A stretch of DNA of 64,000 nt from assembly GCA_900660155.1 (NCBI GenBank), contig CABFPE010000547.1, forward strand, positions 429,163-493,162, in the 5' to 3' direction. Numbering within the stretch: the first letter of the stretch is position 1; the number at the start of each line of letters is the position of its first letter. Of the stretch, positions 21,475 through 34,901 are shown in pieces. The DNA comes from Hofstenia miamia (taxonomy: Eukaryota; Xenacoelomorpha; Acoela; Hofsteniidae). Made by a program: the position numbers and the translations under genes. The notes under the pieces were generated by a model that saw only the letters and a program-made list of their open reading frames with translations, was not told where the DNA came from and searched no databases.

Positions 21475-24399
21475 GATGTTGCAGCGTGATGGAATTCTAC
21501 AATGCTGATTATACATATGATGACGATAAGCTACTGCTCAGTGCCAGTGAAAGTGGGGAGGAGTTGCCACTCCCCCTCTAAAATCAACTTTTCAGACAAA
21601 CTACCCTAAGTGTTGATATGCTGAATAGTGCATTTGACTTGCCATTGCTAATGCTTATCAAATAGAGTGAGGGTTTGGTAATAATTGTGGCACCCAATCA
21701 TTATGGAAATGTGTAGTTTGTGTATTATATCCGTTTCTTGAAGCCAACAAGTTGCAAAGTAATGAAAATACCCTACTTTTAATCTAATAATTCCGGTAAT
21801 AGGCAAACTTAAAAAAAACTAAGAATTTAGTTTTAACACTTGAGGGCATTAAGCTGAAGTGCATCCGAAACAGATTTCATGCCATGAATAACAACTCCTT
21901 TGGATCCTCGGGTTTATCCTCTTAACTTCATTTCAAAAAATAATCAGAAAATAGCTGTAAGCCAAACCATCTTTGGAACGTTAACGCTGTCAAAAGAACG
22001 CGCAGCGAAAATTTGATTGATTAGCACTCTCTACCAAAGAATATAATGTTAGGCAGTTTTTTTCGATTCTGACTCTGAAAACAAAGCTGAAAAGGATGTT
22101 TCTCGGGAGTGTGAATATTTGATATACTTAATATTAGCCGAAAGCCTATGTTTGCACAGACTTCAATTTGCTATACTTTTTAAATTCCCGTTTTGAGGCA
22201 ATGTTTGAATCGGCTTCAATTTTGCAGTGCCTACGGCATCCGACATGTGGACAGTCCTAATCCTGGTCATGTCTTTCGCTTTTATGCTCTCCTAATTTTT
22301 CTGATTTTTGGTTTGTTAAAATATTCTTTTGAATGTAATAGCCAATTTATTTTATGTTTGCTTATTAGACATATATCTTTGATTTTTATACATTTATATC
22401 TGTATTATTAGGATTAGATTTATGTATCATATCGAAATCATAATAGAGACCAGGACCTAGGTCAAAGAGATGAACAGAGGCCAAAACCTTAGGTCTAAGC
22501 TGCTTATAACCTTATTCGAGATGAACGACACATTTAAATTAATGACAATTCGAACTATTTGAGGTCCATTTTTTATGATATTTGTCAATAATTCTCGTTT
22601 GTTTGACCAAAATTGGGTATTTTAAGAACTTATGTTTAAATCTATTCACTGGAATTGAATATATTAAATTGAGATTTAAACAATTATCTGATACAAATGT
22701 GAAAATGTAAATATTATTTTTCAACATTGCTTATAACTAATTTAGCATTCACTGCATTTGTGTTGACTTGCGTGCACTGTTGCGCAATAGTCAGTTTTTA
22801 ATTTACTCCTATCCTTTTCAATTATTTAGTTCTAAGACCTGCTCCGCAAGTCCCATGCCTATTCTGTTTTGAGTTCGGCACACATCATTCAATATATCTT
22901 TCTTGGCATTCATCTCTGCATCTAAAATTGAAAATGGGTCGTATTAAACGTATGTCAGGCTGGCCGCATAATTTCTCAAAATCTTTGTTCAGAGCCCTGC
23001 CCGGAGCTGAACTTTTAAGCATGCTAGCGAAGTTTTTAAAAACTTGGCCTACTTACATTATTGACAATAGATAATTATCGATTATATACATTTGAAATTT
23101 TGCATTTAGACTAGCACATTGGAAAATAGCTGATCCAACTTCACGAAGCGTCCCGCATAATTCGACAAACACCTTAATTACTTTTAATCTTTTGAATAAT
23201 AACCGAGGTTTCAAGGGAGTTTATAACAAACGACAGTGAATTTTGTAATAGCTAAGTGTATTTGAAAGAAATTTAATCAAATAAATGTATGCACAGATAT
23301 ATGCCATTATATAGTTAGCTAAAATGATATTCCTACAAATCATCAATTTAAGCAATTTTAAAAGAAAGACATATATAGTATCTTAAAAATGCACACTAAT
23401 ACTGTCATGATCAATGTGGTACTTTATGTTTATATATCGTGAGAGATAATTAATGTCTGCCAAAAATTGTACTGGCATTTGGCACAGTCAGTAAGGTATA
23501 TTATTCCTATATAAAGTTTGACAATACAAAGAAACTCATGAATTTTAGCATGAATTTATTTCAATTTAATTATTTCTATGTCCTTTAGCACTTGCACAGT
23601 TTACAACGTTAAAAAAATGTAAAGAAAGCTATGGAATTTTGTGTTCTTCAGATTACATTTATGGGAAATCTTGTTTGAATAAATTTCCTAAACTGCGATT
23701 TTTATTGGTAGTTATTAATTTAGTCGATATTCACTCTTTGCAATATCTTTTAAAAGATTAGTGTTCAAAATATGGTTATGAATGTCATTTTTATTTAATG
23801 TGGCTACAAAATTTGAGGTTATATTTGTGTCTATTCACATTTTCTGATTTAAATCATCTATAATCCAAACATTGAATTTTGAGATACGTTGTTGTGTGAA
23901 AATCGTATTTTTTCATTACCCTGCTAACACACCTTTAAAAATCATACTCAAATATACTTTACTCACTAAACGTAAGTGTATAAAGCATTTCAATATCTCA
24001 TATATCATAATTTAGAAGAACTTTTACAGCATTGAATTATCTTGCCCTAAAAACCCGCTTTTGTCGATATATATTGTCTAAAACACGTTCAACTTTTTTA
24101 TATTTGATAATATAAGTAGAAATTACAACTTAATATTTTGTGAGAATGATATTCACATGTTATTAACACAAGTTTCATTCAAATTTAATCTGTGTTCAAG
24201 TACACGACAAGCTTAATTATCTTGCCATATTTGAATTTGATCCAATACGTTTAGAATTGTATTGCTTTGGAATTGAAATTTTTGCATTTTAATTATTTAC
24301 GATTTTCAAAATTGGCATGCAAATTATTAGAGATTTTCTTCAACTATGATATTTTCTTTATGAGATTTACTTTTCGGCATTATATTTACTGTATTCCCA
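21475..24399. other. No gene recognised
   Basis: AT-rich. Only short open frames without domains were seen, for example a 31-codon acidic frame starting at 21490. Confidence 0.5.
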
Positions 24400-25790
24400 C
24401 AGTGGCGTCAGGCATTGGGGCTAGAGGGCTTAAGCCCCCTCTCCCTGTTTCTTGAAAAGCAAAGTTCTTTACATGTGTTTTAATTTTGTGGTCCTTTTAG
24501 TACGTTGTAAAACTAATTATTACACAATTATTATCATAATTACTATATTTTGTAATGATGTTTGTAATGCACAAATGAGATTTCATAGAAATAATTTTCT
24601 GAAATTTCGCATATCAATGCTTTCAATAGATTTGCATGTTTCAATTATTCCTTTTTAACTAAATAAAAACTATTGCCCGCAAACCGAAAATTTTAGTTAT
24701 TTCAGTAAAAATAGAAAAATCTTAAAAAAAATTCTTCCCAAAAATTTAAGTGTTAAATAATACAATTTTGCAAAGCAAGATTTTGGCATTTTTGCATCAA
24801 GAAATATACTGCATTCTCTCTATTTGAAGAATATGAGCTCTAATTCAGTATCTTTCTGAAAAAATAATTTAGGGCAGTATTCTAAATCATGACAACTGTT
24901 GCAGAATTTATAAATTAGATTGGGAATATTAAAAAATCAAAGTTATTATTTACAAATATATATATTTGCTGTTTTGGTATTGGTAATAGGCACTTGCAAA
25001 TTTGTCAAAAGAACACTCTCACAAATTACGAAATGAATGCTGCAAATAGAGTTATTTCGCCAGATACCCAACTGAGGACTTATGTATGCAAGAAATCATT
25101 TTCAAGAAAACCTGTTTTGGTTTGGATTTTTTAGGGCATTTTATACACATTATGAAATTGAAGTTTAAGAAACATTTTAAGTGTGAAAATTGAGTTAGAG
25201 TAAAAAGAAAGGTCAATGAATTGAAAATTTTACCCCAAAGCCAAAACATTTTTGAAAAGTATAATTCAGTGATTATTCTTAAGAAGCTTGTTGTCTTTTT
25301 AAACAAAAAAAAACATTTTCCCACATTTTCAAGCAATTTTCTACAAGCTTATATTGCATTGCAGTACCCGAGGTACTTGAAAACTGAACTACTTTTTAAT
25401 GAAAACTCCATTTTTTTTGAAATTTGTTCAAATATTCCCATACATATGGGGCATGGAATCATGGGATGATCAGCTAGCCTAAAATGTTTCTTCTAGGGAT
25501 AGCCTTCCCAAGCCCCACTACGGAAAGCCCTGTGCAAAGTTTGAGATCGTGGTCACTACAAAGCTCGCAACAAATCAAAATTTTAAGACGTAAATGAACG
25601 TTGGACACTTCTTCATTGTGTTCTTTTTCAGTTGTGTGCTTGATAAATTTTTTAAGAAATCATTGTAGATTTTAAGAAAATTCCTGAGTAATATAAACAA
25701 ACATCCTGGTGTCCTTTTAAAGGGAAAACCATTTTTCCACATTTTCAAAGAATTTTCTTCAGCCTCTTTATGAAATTGGAACATTTATTG
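24400..25790 (+). repeat. Left arm of a large imperfect inverted repeat (hAT-like end)
   Basis: The outer end begins CAGTGGCGTCAGGCATTGGG and has a GGCTTAAGCCCCC near-palindrome. The arm carries an ordered series of blocks: an AATGAGATTTC-type block near 24570, GCATTCTCTC near 24810, TTATTTACAAATA near 24945, and two related subunits near 25220-25350 and 25600-25790 that both end in CCACATTTTCAA. All recur in reverse-complement order in 27240-28342. The arms look roughly 70-75% identical by eye. The left arm has an extra segment at about 25387-25570. No coding capacity is recognised. Confidence 0.75.
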
Positions 25791-27239
25791 ATGAATGTGT
25801 TTAAACGTAATGATAAAATTTGTGCTAAAGCACATTGCCTAACCGAACTATTTGAAAATTACAATTTTTCAACACTTTTCATCACCAAAATTCATGTAAT
25901 TCTAAGGAAAACCAATGTTGAACTACATGATCTTCTTTATATGCAAATAGATAGCAGCACGGTAAGCATTGGAGCATTCACACAAAGTCAAGCATTAATG
26001 AGCTGTGATAAAACATACGTAAATAAAAGAAGAGACCCTCTTTCCATCTGATTTCTCTTATACATATTAGTTTGTGAGTATATAGGCGTTTAAATATTTT
26101 TCCAAGTAATCAAAAAAGTTAGGAAATTCTGAAGCTGCTTTAGGTAAATTATGTTTAATTCATTCCATGCGCTCACATAAAAAATTTTTGGAACCTCTAA
26201 ACTCCTGATTTTTGATGGGTCTGAATCCAATGTAGTCACAAACTTTTGATTTTAAAGAACTATAAAAATCTGAATGTTCAAATATATACAATAAAAATGC
26301 ATTTTTTGCTGAACCATGACCTGCTAAATTAATGTTTATTTAGTAGGCCATGGCTGAACTTAAAATATTTGAATTATTCTTCTAGATCTTTTGAATAAAT
26401 TTATCGCGTTTTATCAAAATATAAAGTTCGAATTCGATATTGTGACGGCATCATAAACTTCTTTTGTGATGTAGTTCTGCAGTTTTTATATTCGTGACAA
26501 ATGCAATGAAGGCATTTGCTCATTTCCAAAATTTGGATGAAGTTTATTTTATAAATAAAGCCTAGATGGATTCTTTTGCGAAATCGATAGAATTCAATTG
26601 TTAATTAAAGTTTCTTGTGCTCGATTCGTAGCCAGTAACTATGAAAATAGGCCGGCTGCTTTATCGGTGTCCATATTCTAAACCCGTAATACCCATCTCA
26701 AGAAGCAATTCGAAATGTAAATTTTTAATGAATTTTTAATAAGAACAAAGCTTTTTGAAAAATCTGAATGTTTAATATTTTAATAAAATTTGTGAAAACT
26801 TCCTTTGCAATTTTAAAACATTTATCTGGATATGGTAAATATGGATAAAATTATGCGCGATTTTCCGTCACGAAACCATTCTAACGAATGAAACACATGT
26901 GCTATTTGAAATAGATAATAGATTCAGTGTGAAATTTAGTGTAAAGTATATAAAAAGTAATCCTTTAAAGTAATTTTAATGCTATATACCTATTCTATAT
27001 ACAATATTTGAAATAGATGATAATAGTAAAAAATTTTCGTTTTACATAAATAAATTTTCTATTAAAAATAGGATATTAGATTTTTGAATTTACTTATGAA
27101 ATGGAACTGATGACCCTCTCCTCATATTCAAACATTAGCATCTCCAAGTACCTACTACCTCTTCTTGATTACATAATATGTGAACGATCCTTTATCTGAC
27201 TTTTGCGATGCAAAACCTAATGATAGAGATCAACGATGT
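25791..27239. other. Spacer between the inverted arms
   Basis: About 1.45 kb with no recognised gene. A 93-codon open frame beginning at 25770 overlaps the arm edge and shows no domain. Confidence 0.5.
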
Positions 27240-28342
27240 GTCAAATGCTTATGTTTTCCAAATTTCCTAAAAAGCTTGAAGAGTATTCTTTGAAAATGTG
27301 GAAAAATAGTTTTTCTTTTAAGGATTTTCATAAAATCTACTGTGATTTCTTAAGCAAATTTCAAGGGCACATAAGTCTAAAAACACAACATAATAGAGAA
27401 TTGTCTCAACTTTCATTTACGTTTTACAATTGTGATTTCTTGAGAAACTCAATAGTTAAAATTTGAAGTACACTAGTTACTCCAATGCAATTTTGTATAT
27501 TTTTCATCATTTATGGGTGCACTTTCAATATCAACTTGCAAATTTCCTAATAGGCTTGCAGAAAACTATTTGAAAATGTGGAAAACAATGTGTTCTTTTA
27601 AAAAAATAACAAGCTGTTTAAGAATAATTACTGAATGATACTTGTGAAATTAACGTTTATTTTTAAACTAGATCAATTTTCATATTTAACATGTTTTTTT
27701 AATATATTTAATTGTACAAGATATTATCAGCAATTTAAAAATTCAATTAAATAATGTGTAAATTATCCTTCAAAAACGCAGTCAAGTTTATTGAAGAGTG
27801 ATTTCTTGCAAAAGTAGTTTTCGATGCGGAATGTGACGCAATGTTTGCAGCATTCCTTTAGTAATTATGTATTTGTAAATAATCACTTTGAATTATTAAT
27901 GTTTTCAATCTCATTTATAATATATTGCCAATTTCAAAAGTAAAAAATTCTGTACAGTCAAAATATTTTTCATCAACTGAGAGAATGCCGTACATATCTT
28001 GAAGCGATAATAACAAATGTCTTGTTTTAGCAAAAATGATATTATTTAGCACTTAATTTTTTATCCTTTTTGAGTTTCTTGAAATAACTGAAAATTTTAG
28101 CTTGTGGACATATCTTTAAAAGGGAATAATTGAAGCAGGCATATTTTTTGTAATTATTGATATGAAATTTTCAGAAAATCATTGATGCGAAATCTCATTT
28201 GAAAAGTACAATAATTATAATAATAATTAATAATAGTGTAACAATTAGGTTTATAATATACTAAAGCGATGATAAAATAAAAAAAATAAACACTTAATAC
28301 ATCACAAAAAACAAGAGGGCTTGAGAAGGTTGGATGCCACTG
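27240..28342 (-). repeat. Right arm of the imperfect inverted repeat
   Basis: Reverse-complement counterpart of 24400-25790. Its outer end read on the minus strand is CAGTGGCATCCAACCTTC, followed by the same ordered blocks and the same two subunits (near 27550-27650 and 27250-27480). The apparent open frame on the minus strand at 28154-28465 is produced by this repeat: it ends with residues resembling those read from the left arm. Confidence 0.75.
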
Positions 28343-29264
28343 GTGTTTGACTACCAATATCATCAAAGCGATTGAATGTGTATAATTTCCTTCATTATTA
28401 ATCTTTTCGCAATATTGTGGAGAATGAATCAAAGTATATATCATGAAAACATTATTCAGTAGCAAAACCAGAAACTGAATTTAATGAATAGGAACGTGGT
28501 TTGCTGTTATAATTTTCAATGTTGATTCAACTTGTTATTGAATGAAATTATGCAATAGTTGCGAATTTATCGAAATGTACAGGCTTAAACATGGATTGGT
28601 TTTTGGAATCAGATCCATGGAATTCATATGAATCAATCTGCAATTTCCACCGATCCAAGAGTTATTAAAAAGATAACTAGCAAATCGGCAAATAAAAGCA
28701 GTTGTTTTTTAACAACTATTTGAATAAATAATAAATACAACAAAAGGAGAAGGATATTTTCCTTAGAAAAATGCAGAAATATTGGGAAAAACTTAGAACA
28801 ACTACAGCTTTTTATACAGTAAGCAATTTTTTATTTAATAAGCTATGCTCTAATAAAACAGAGAAGAACTAGTGAGTTTTATAGCAGTTGTGTACTAAAC
28901 GCTACATATAGTGTTTTATATAAAATGCAGTACCCATATCGAACCCGAATTCTGTTCATCACTAAAATGTGCACAATTGATAGTCTAAGAGATGTAGAAA
29001 ATATCTTCATATGCTGAAATAATTTTGATTTATTACTGTCTAATGTCTATTCTAAACGTCTGCAGGTCTGCTGCATCCAATTTAGCAGCAATTTACTATA
29101 AAATATTTTTGTAGGCACTAAAATTAAACTAAGGTCTTGCTGTACGGAGTAGTCCAACTTTATCCAAGTCCTTCTCATTTTCCGCACTTCTACTTCTGAT
29201 ATTTGCTAAACATGGAAGTTAACTTGCACTGACCTTCTAAAAATCCAAAGGGTTATCGGTTAAT
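28343..29264. other. No gene recognised
   Basis: AT-rich and without recognisable features, up to the (AAAT)n run that borders the LINE 3' end. Confidence 0.5.
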
Positions 29265-29745
29265 TTAAATAAATAAATAAATAAATATATTTTCAGTTAA
29301 AATTGAAGGGTGTAAGCCCTAAGATACTACAAAGTTGTAGCAGAATAATACATTATAAATGTATATCTAAATTCTTATTACTACAGAAACACCTGATCTA
29401 ACATGTACAGAGTTTTCCAACCAGAATTCGCTTAAAAAGAAATTTCAAAATAGTGTATTCAGGCGTCGTTTCAAACAAGGAAACGTTGGAAAGTTCGTTC
29501 GATATGGTAAGGAATTTGCTCTCCTTGGATGGGACTACTAGATTTAGATGATGTTTGTTATTTTATGACATATCGAATATACCATTTGCAATCTTAGACA
29601 AGAATAACAAATTTTTTAATTTAATAATAAAAGACAGCGGGCGAAGATTTAAGCTTAACAGCCTCTCCTTATTGCATAGGCACGTAATCATTAAGTATCC
29701 GTTTAGTAGCCTGCCGTTGTAGGCCTATATTATTTCCCATATCTT
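29265..29745 (-). mobile_element. LINE (non-LTR retrotransposon), 3' portion of ORF2 and tail
   Basis: On the minus strand the segment reads Q-R-Q-A-T-K-R-I-L, then E-R-L-L-S-L-N-L-R-P-L-S-F, K-I-A-N-G-I-F-D and H-H-L-N-L-V-V-P. This is the conserved C-terminal region of CR1/Jockey-like LINE reverse transcriptases (QRRATK, YxERLxxLxLxPLxYRR, Y-K-I-x-x-G). Frame changes and stops are present. The end at about 29265-29290 is a short (ATTT)n run on the minus strand, as expected for a LINE 3' terminus. The upstream RT core lies at 31187-31800, and the two parts are separated by an insertion. Confidence 0.65.
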
Positions 29746-29749
29746 TTCT

Positions 29750-31186
29750 TGTGAGTGATCATGTAGAATCATCACCCAGGCTTTAGATGTGTAATGATTC
29801 AAAGCTATTTAGAGACACTGAACTACAGATTCGAACAAGCGGGGTAATGTCTATCTAGATTAACTATTGTTGTCTAATGTACACGCTTCTCTATCCAAAC
29901 TAAACTATATTTAGAATCCACATGATATTAGAACAACGCATAACAGTCGCTATTTAGGTAAACACATGAGAGATACTCCAGTTAACAATGGGCTCGCTGC
30001 CCGAAGCGGTCTCTGATCACCAAGAAGCCATCTGCCATTTCGCAACAGAGTAGTGTTCCATCCAACGACAGACTCAGCTCATTCTCACTTGACTTAATTT
30101 TGTTATGTGTACCCTAACTATGTGATAATAAACAGTAATGCAGGCACTACTCGACTTAATGACTCATTCTCAGATGCAGTGTAATTGATACGAGCGTATT
30201 GATGCAACCGTTCACCGACACTAACTGCTAGTGTAAAAATCTAGTTAATAAATGGCGTAGCAGTTTCCTACCCTACATGTAATAATAGTAGATACGACTA
30301 TCGACACTAGCTGCAACAAAGTAAAGAGGAGTTGAAAACTATTGCGTTATGCAACAAATAGCAGCTTCCTAAAACCTACGATGTTTCTAACATGTACAAT
30401 AACATTTATAGATAAAAAGCCATTATCGGTCATTATGAATCCACGGTAAATAACAAATTTGGATCTAAAATAAGATAGTTAAAGATAGATAATTCCTAGG
30501 GTGGCGATCTCGCCTTATCTCGCATTTGTTACTATATGCAATGATCGAAAAACATCGATAGCCAGCTAGGCGGTAGTTAAAAACCCTTATACCTAATCCT
30601 AACTTAGATGCATGGCTTCGATCTAGGTAACAAACCATTCTATCCCTCACAACAGCCTAATGATCGGCACAATGCATGAATCGCCTAGCTGCGCATTCTA
30701 TTTAATAATCAAACCGGATAAAAAATAAGTAGCTAATAAGGAGTTTATTCTCCATCAACGATTCTCTTTTGGTTTTACATATTTATAGAAGTTTTAATAA
30801 ACATATTTACTACTAAACAAGTACCTGTCACCTTTTTAGTTGCCAACTAGCAGAAACTTCTGCTTTAATATGGCGCTTGCAAAATCGACGTGGAGCGTAA
30901 TCGTCCACATTTAATTTGTCAAAAGTTCGAGAAACAAGTAATTGTTTTCACAATTTTATATCGAATTCAAATTGCATGGCTTGGTTTAATGCTAATCTAT
31001 CGAAAACACAAAGTTAATAAAATCATATAAATTTATCATTCGATCTTGTTCCCCAATTTCAGTTCTTTTTGTTTTCTGATGGATTATGCTACAATCAGCA
31101 CGGAGTTGCATAACAAGCAATAGTTCTGACGTGCGAGTCAAACGCGTTTGCTTTTTGCATAGTAGGTAGAAGTGTTTATGATAGAG
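29750..31186. mobile_element. LTR-like insertion inside the LINE
   Basis: About 1.4 kb separates two LINE blocks that should be only a few hundred bases apart, so foreign DNA was inserted. The segment contains AATAAA-type signals (30126, 30245) and no coding capacity. It also shares several short blocks in the same order with the LTR at 56955-57547: CTATTTAGGT, CTCAGCTCA, a CCTAACT-containing block, and a GCAG[TC]TTCCTACC[CT]TACAT block. I read it as an old solo LTR or LTR-bearing fragment of a related family. Exact ends are unresolved. Confidence 0.4.
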
Positions 31187-31800
31187 ATCTTTGGATATGG
31201 AAAAATCATGTATACGCTTCGCCCAACCGCTCATTTATACGAGACTAGCATTTTAATTGTTCATCGATAATAAGAACAAGATATTTTAATAAATTAATAA
31301 GATTTGCATTGAATTTCGCAATTTTCCTAATAAGTTGATCGCGGTTTCCGATTATCATTTGATGGCATTTTCCACAAGAAAATTTTATTTAATTAGCACA
31401 GGCCCAGGAATACAGCGTATCAAAATCGTCCTGTATTGTATTACCGACAGAAGATGCATTCTTTAATTTTGGGTCAAATGCAAATACCCATAACATGGAG
31501 CTAGTTATGCAGCCACTCATATCATGGTATAAATTAAAAACAACAGACTGCCCAGTATGGATCTTTGTGGTACTCCGCTTAATAGCTTAATCTTTGACGA
31601 TGTATAAGTTCCAATTTGTGCAACCTGATATCAATTTGTCACGTAGCTTGCCAAAACAGTTAATAACTACATATAAACTCCATATGCATATATCGTAACA
31701 AAAGCATTCTTCCAGTCTAAATATATTACCTTGGTAAATAATAATTTGTGAACACATGAACTATCTAGTAGATCATGGTGTACAATTTGTTAAGGAAGTC
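31187..31800 (-). mobile_element. LINE reverse transcriptase core remnant
   Basis: Minus-strand translation shows I-Y-L-D-W-x-N-A-F, then S-G-V-P-Q-R-S-I-L-G-S-L-L-F-L-I-Y. These correspond to the LINE RT motifs (Y-L-D-F-x-K-A-F-D; SGVPQGSVLGPLLF-xx-YIND). Further on come Q-D-D-F-D-T-L-Y-S-W-A-C-A-N and S-x-G-K-C-H-Q-M, then G-W-A-K-R-I-x-x-x-S-I-S-K-D-L. The order fits RT domains 4-8 of CR1/Jockey-type elements. It is broken by stops and frame changes. The N-terminal part is missing beyond the microsatellite at 31855. Confidence 0.75.
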
Positions 31801-31846
31801 TAACAGTTGTATAATTGTTGAACAACCCCTGCGAAATACATACATA

Positions 31847-31966
<120 letters not shown>

Positions 31967-32887
31967 GTATATAATTTTTTTTGAAAAAAATTTAAACTTA
32001 TACATAACAAATTAGACACCTATTTCAAATGCGCACNACTATATTCTTGAATCTATAGGAATCTATTCTTATGTTTTTTATTAGAAAGCTAACATTTAAC
32101 TTTAGAAATTGACATAAGTTAACTCCTTTTTCTAATTTATTAGACGAAATATTATGCTTCACAGATTAATTCTGCTTTCAAAATTGACTCACGCACATTT
32201 TACATTTCAAAGAAGATGCAAATCTACTTGCTTGTGACATTTTACATAAAACAACTTACAAATATATGCCCTTAAAAATATCAAAAAGGTTTTACTAATG
32301 AAATACTAATGGATTATCACCCAGCTAATTGGATATACGATAATTTTACTCTGCAACCATACAAATTTGAGGTAGTTGGAAAACGCCTATAAATGTTTGA
32401 ATCACATAAAGACATTTCCAGTAGACTATACCGCACTAAAAAAAGGTGAATTACAATATTTTATATTTTCTCTATTTAAGTTATTTTTGTACAAAATAAA
32501 ATTATCGTACTTTTATTATTCTTTGTTTTTTCATTGAACAGGAAGTAGATGAACACGGTAGGCATTTTCACTCTTTCATTTTCAATAATTATTCCAATGA
32601 TTAATTATTTTAGATATTTAGTGCGTACTTGTGCAGGTAATATTTGTGTTAATTATATTATTTTTGAAATTATGACATAAGCTAAAATTTAGAAATTTAG
32701 CAAAAAATTTGAAAAAGTTTTTGGTCCTCAAACAAAACTTAGATAGACTTGCAAAAATTTAAAATCAATCAAATACTAAAGATTTCTCAGAAAGTTAGTT
32801 TTTCTTCCTATTTTTTAGTTTTACTGGTACATAAATATCATGGTAAATTTATGATATGATAATTGAATTTAAAAGTGCATTAATACG

Positions 32888-32933
<46 letters not shown>

Positions 32934-34901
32934 GTAAAGCAATTAATGTCAGAAATTTTATTAGTGCAATATTTGTGGTGAATCGTTATATAATTATTTT
33001 GTAACATGAAAGCGCTTATGATGCCATCAAAAAAATATTTTTTCCTTATAATGAATTTACGGTAAAACTTAACTCTATTTCCATTAGGGAATTTTCAAAA
33101 TCTGTGATGACTTCAACAAAAAATTTCTAATAGATTATACCTCACGAGCTAATGAAGATATTTGAAATCTAAAATACCACAAGATAGAGAATTGTTTCTT
33201 ATTTCTTTTTTGTCTGCTGTTCCCAACCTGAATCTGTCACGTTTACTCAATTGTATTCAAAAAACAAAATATTTCAAGGTAGTTGTTGTTCCATTTGGGA
33301 TTAGACTGCTTCATTATCTGAGCACTAGGAATGGAAATAATTTAAATATTTTACAAAAACTTTTTTTCTCAACGAAAAAATTATTATTTGCATGTATTTC
33401 AGGCATAATCAGATGTTTTGAGGGTGCATTATTGCATTGAGCAGAGTTTTCATGATCCCGGAAATTTAGGATTTACTTAAGATTCATTCCTGTATTTTAA
33501 GACTTGAAAATGTACTCCTAACCTTTATATATCATGGGTCCTTGTCGATGACTAGGCTAGGTTACGATTCTTAGACCAAATTATATAAATATTTGTTAGT
33601 TTATTCAAATTTGCAAATATAGCATCAGTTTTTTTATCTTTTGAGATTGCGGTGGTACATCAAATTTCAGCAAATGTTGTCAGAATTGTTCTTTAAACTT
33701 TATTTAATAAGAAAAATCTTGATTAAATATGGCATTAATATGGAATTTGGTTATTCATACAGTGATTAAGCGCCATGTAGTTATTTAATAGAATATGTAG
33801 GAAGTCCGATATAATTTAAAGTAGATTCTTGAGAGTGAATTAGATGTCATTGCAAAATTTTGGTTGAAGCTAAATATTTGCTTGAGTTAATGATGAAATT
33901 TGTATGTTTATGCTCCCATCTTTATATCATAAGTGAAATATTTTCTTTCATTATGTAAAGTTGAAAATTTAACCTAAATTATAACGAAATTTAAAAGTAT
34001 TTCATAATTGTCTGTTTTCATAGGAGACGGAAATAAATTTTATTTTAGCTCCAATTAAAAATATTTAAATTTTTACTACGTTATGAATTTTAAGGAATGG
34101 TTTAATATACATTTTAGTTTTTCAATGTGTATTTCATTGACATTTTAATCTAAAAATATAGACTCTCTTCTAGAAGATACACAAATTTGATGAATTGGGA
34201 CAGCTAAAACAAACTTATTTGAAATTTGCAAAGAAAAAAATATTTAGAATTATAAGTTATTAAATTTTTGAACAAATTTAAGCATAAAATTAATTGAACA
34301 CTTCCATCAAATACAATTATAAAAAATCTATTAACTTTTTATTGTAATGAATGTATATTGATATTTATAACTACACGTATAATGAATTTTCTTAATCATT
34401 TTTTACTAAATGCTTAGAGTTTAAATAACATTAGGCTTAGTAAAAACTTGAATCTTTTCTAAAATCATAAACATTGAATTTAGCTAATTCATAAATGCTA
34501 CCATAGGGTCACTATTTTGAAACATGTAGTGTCTACCGAGAATCCGCAACGTGTTTCAAGCATTTCAATAAGTATGAAGCTTATAGAGCAGTTTTTCAGA
34601 TGCTTCTCAAAAACGATATTTCGCTGACTTCAGAAACTCAGAAAATTTCAACTGGTTTAAGAAAAAAATCAACTTTGTGAAAATGTTATTTTTTATTAAT
34701 AATAATAATATGAAGTACTTCAAACTGTGCTTCATGCTTTTCAAAACTGCGAATATTGTAGGCAAATTTTACGTTTGGTTTCGAAAATAAAATTTGGGTA
34801 TTTTAAGATTAACTTGAAATAGGTTCTCTTATTAAATTTCAGCATGTATAACAAATGTTATTACATATTTATATATTAATAATGAAATATTTAGTATATT
34901 A
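31967..34901. other. No gene recognised; upstream of the GPCR
   Basis: A single N at 32037 and a (TA)n run at 32891-32934. A 92-codon open frame at 33162-33440 has no recognisable domain. No convincing promoter for the GPCR can be picked out from this AT-rich background. Confidence 0.5.

Noticed and set aside
25387-25570. A second hAT end (AAGCCCCACTACGGAAAGCCC) closing an element begun at 24400
   Set aside because: Arm homology continues past it to about 25790, and the other arm lacks this segment, so it is an insertion or an unrelated end, not the boundary.
33162-33440. 92-codon open frame upstream of the GPCR
   Set aside because: Hydrophobic/basic chance-like composition, with no domain and no paralogue.
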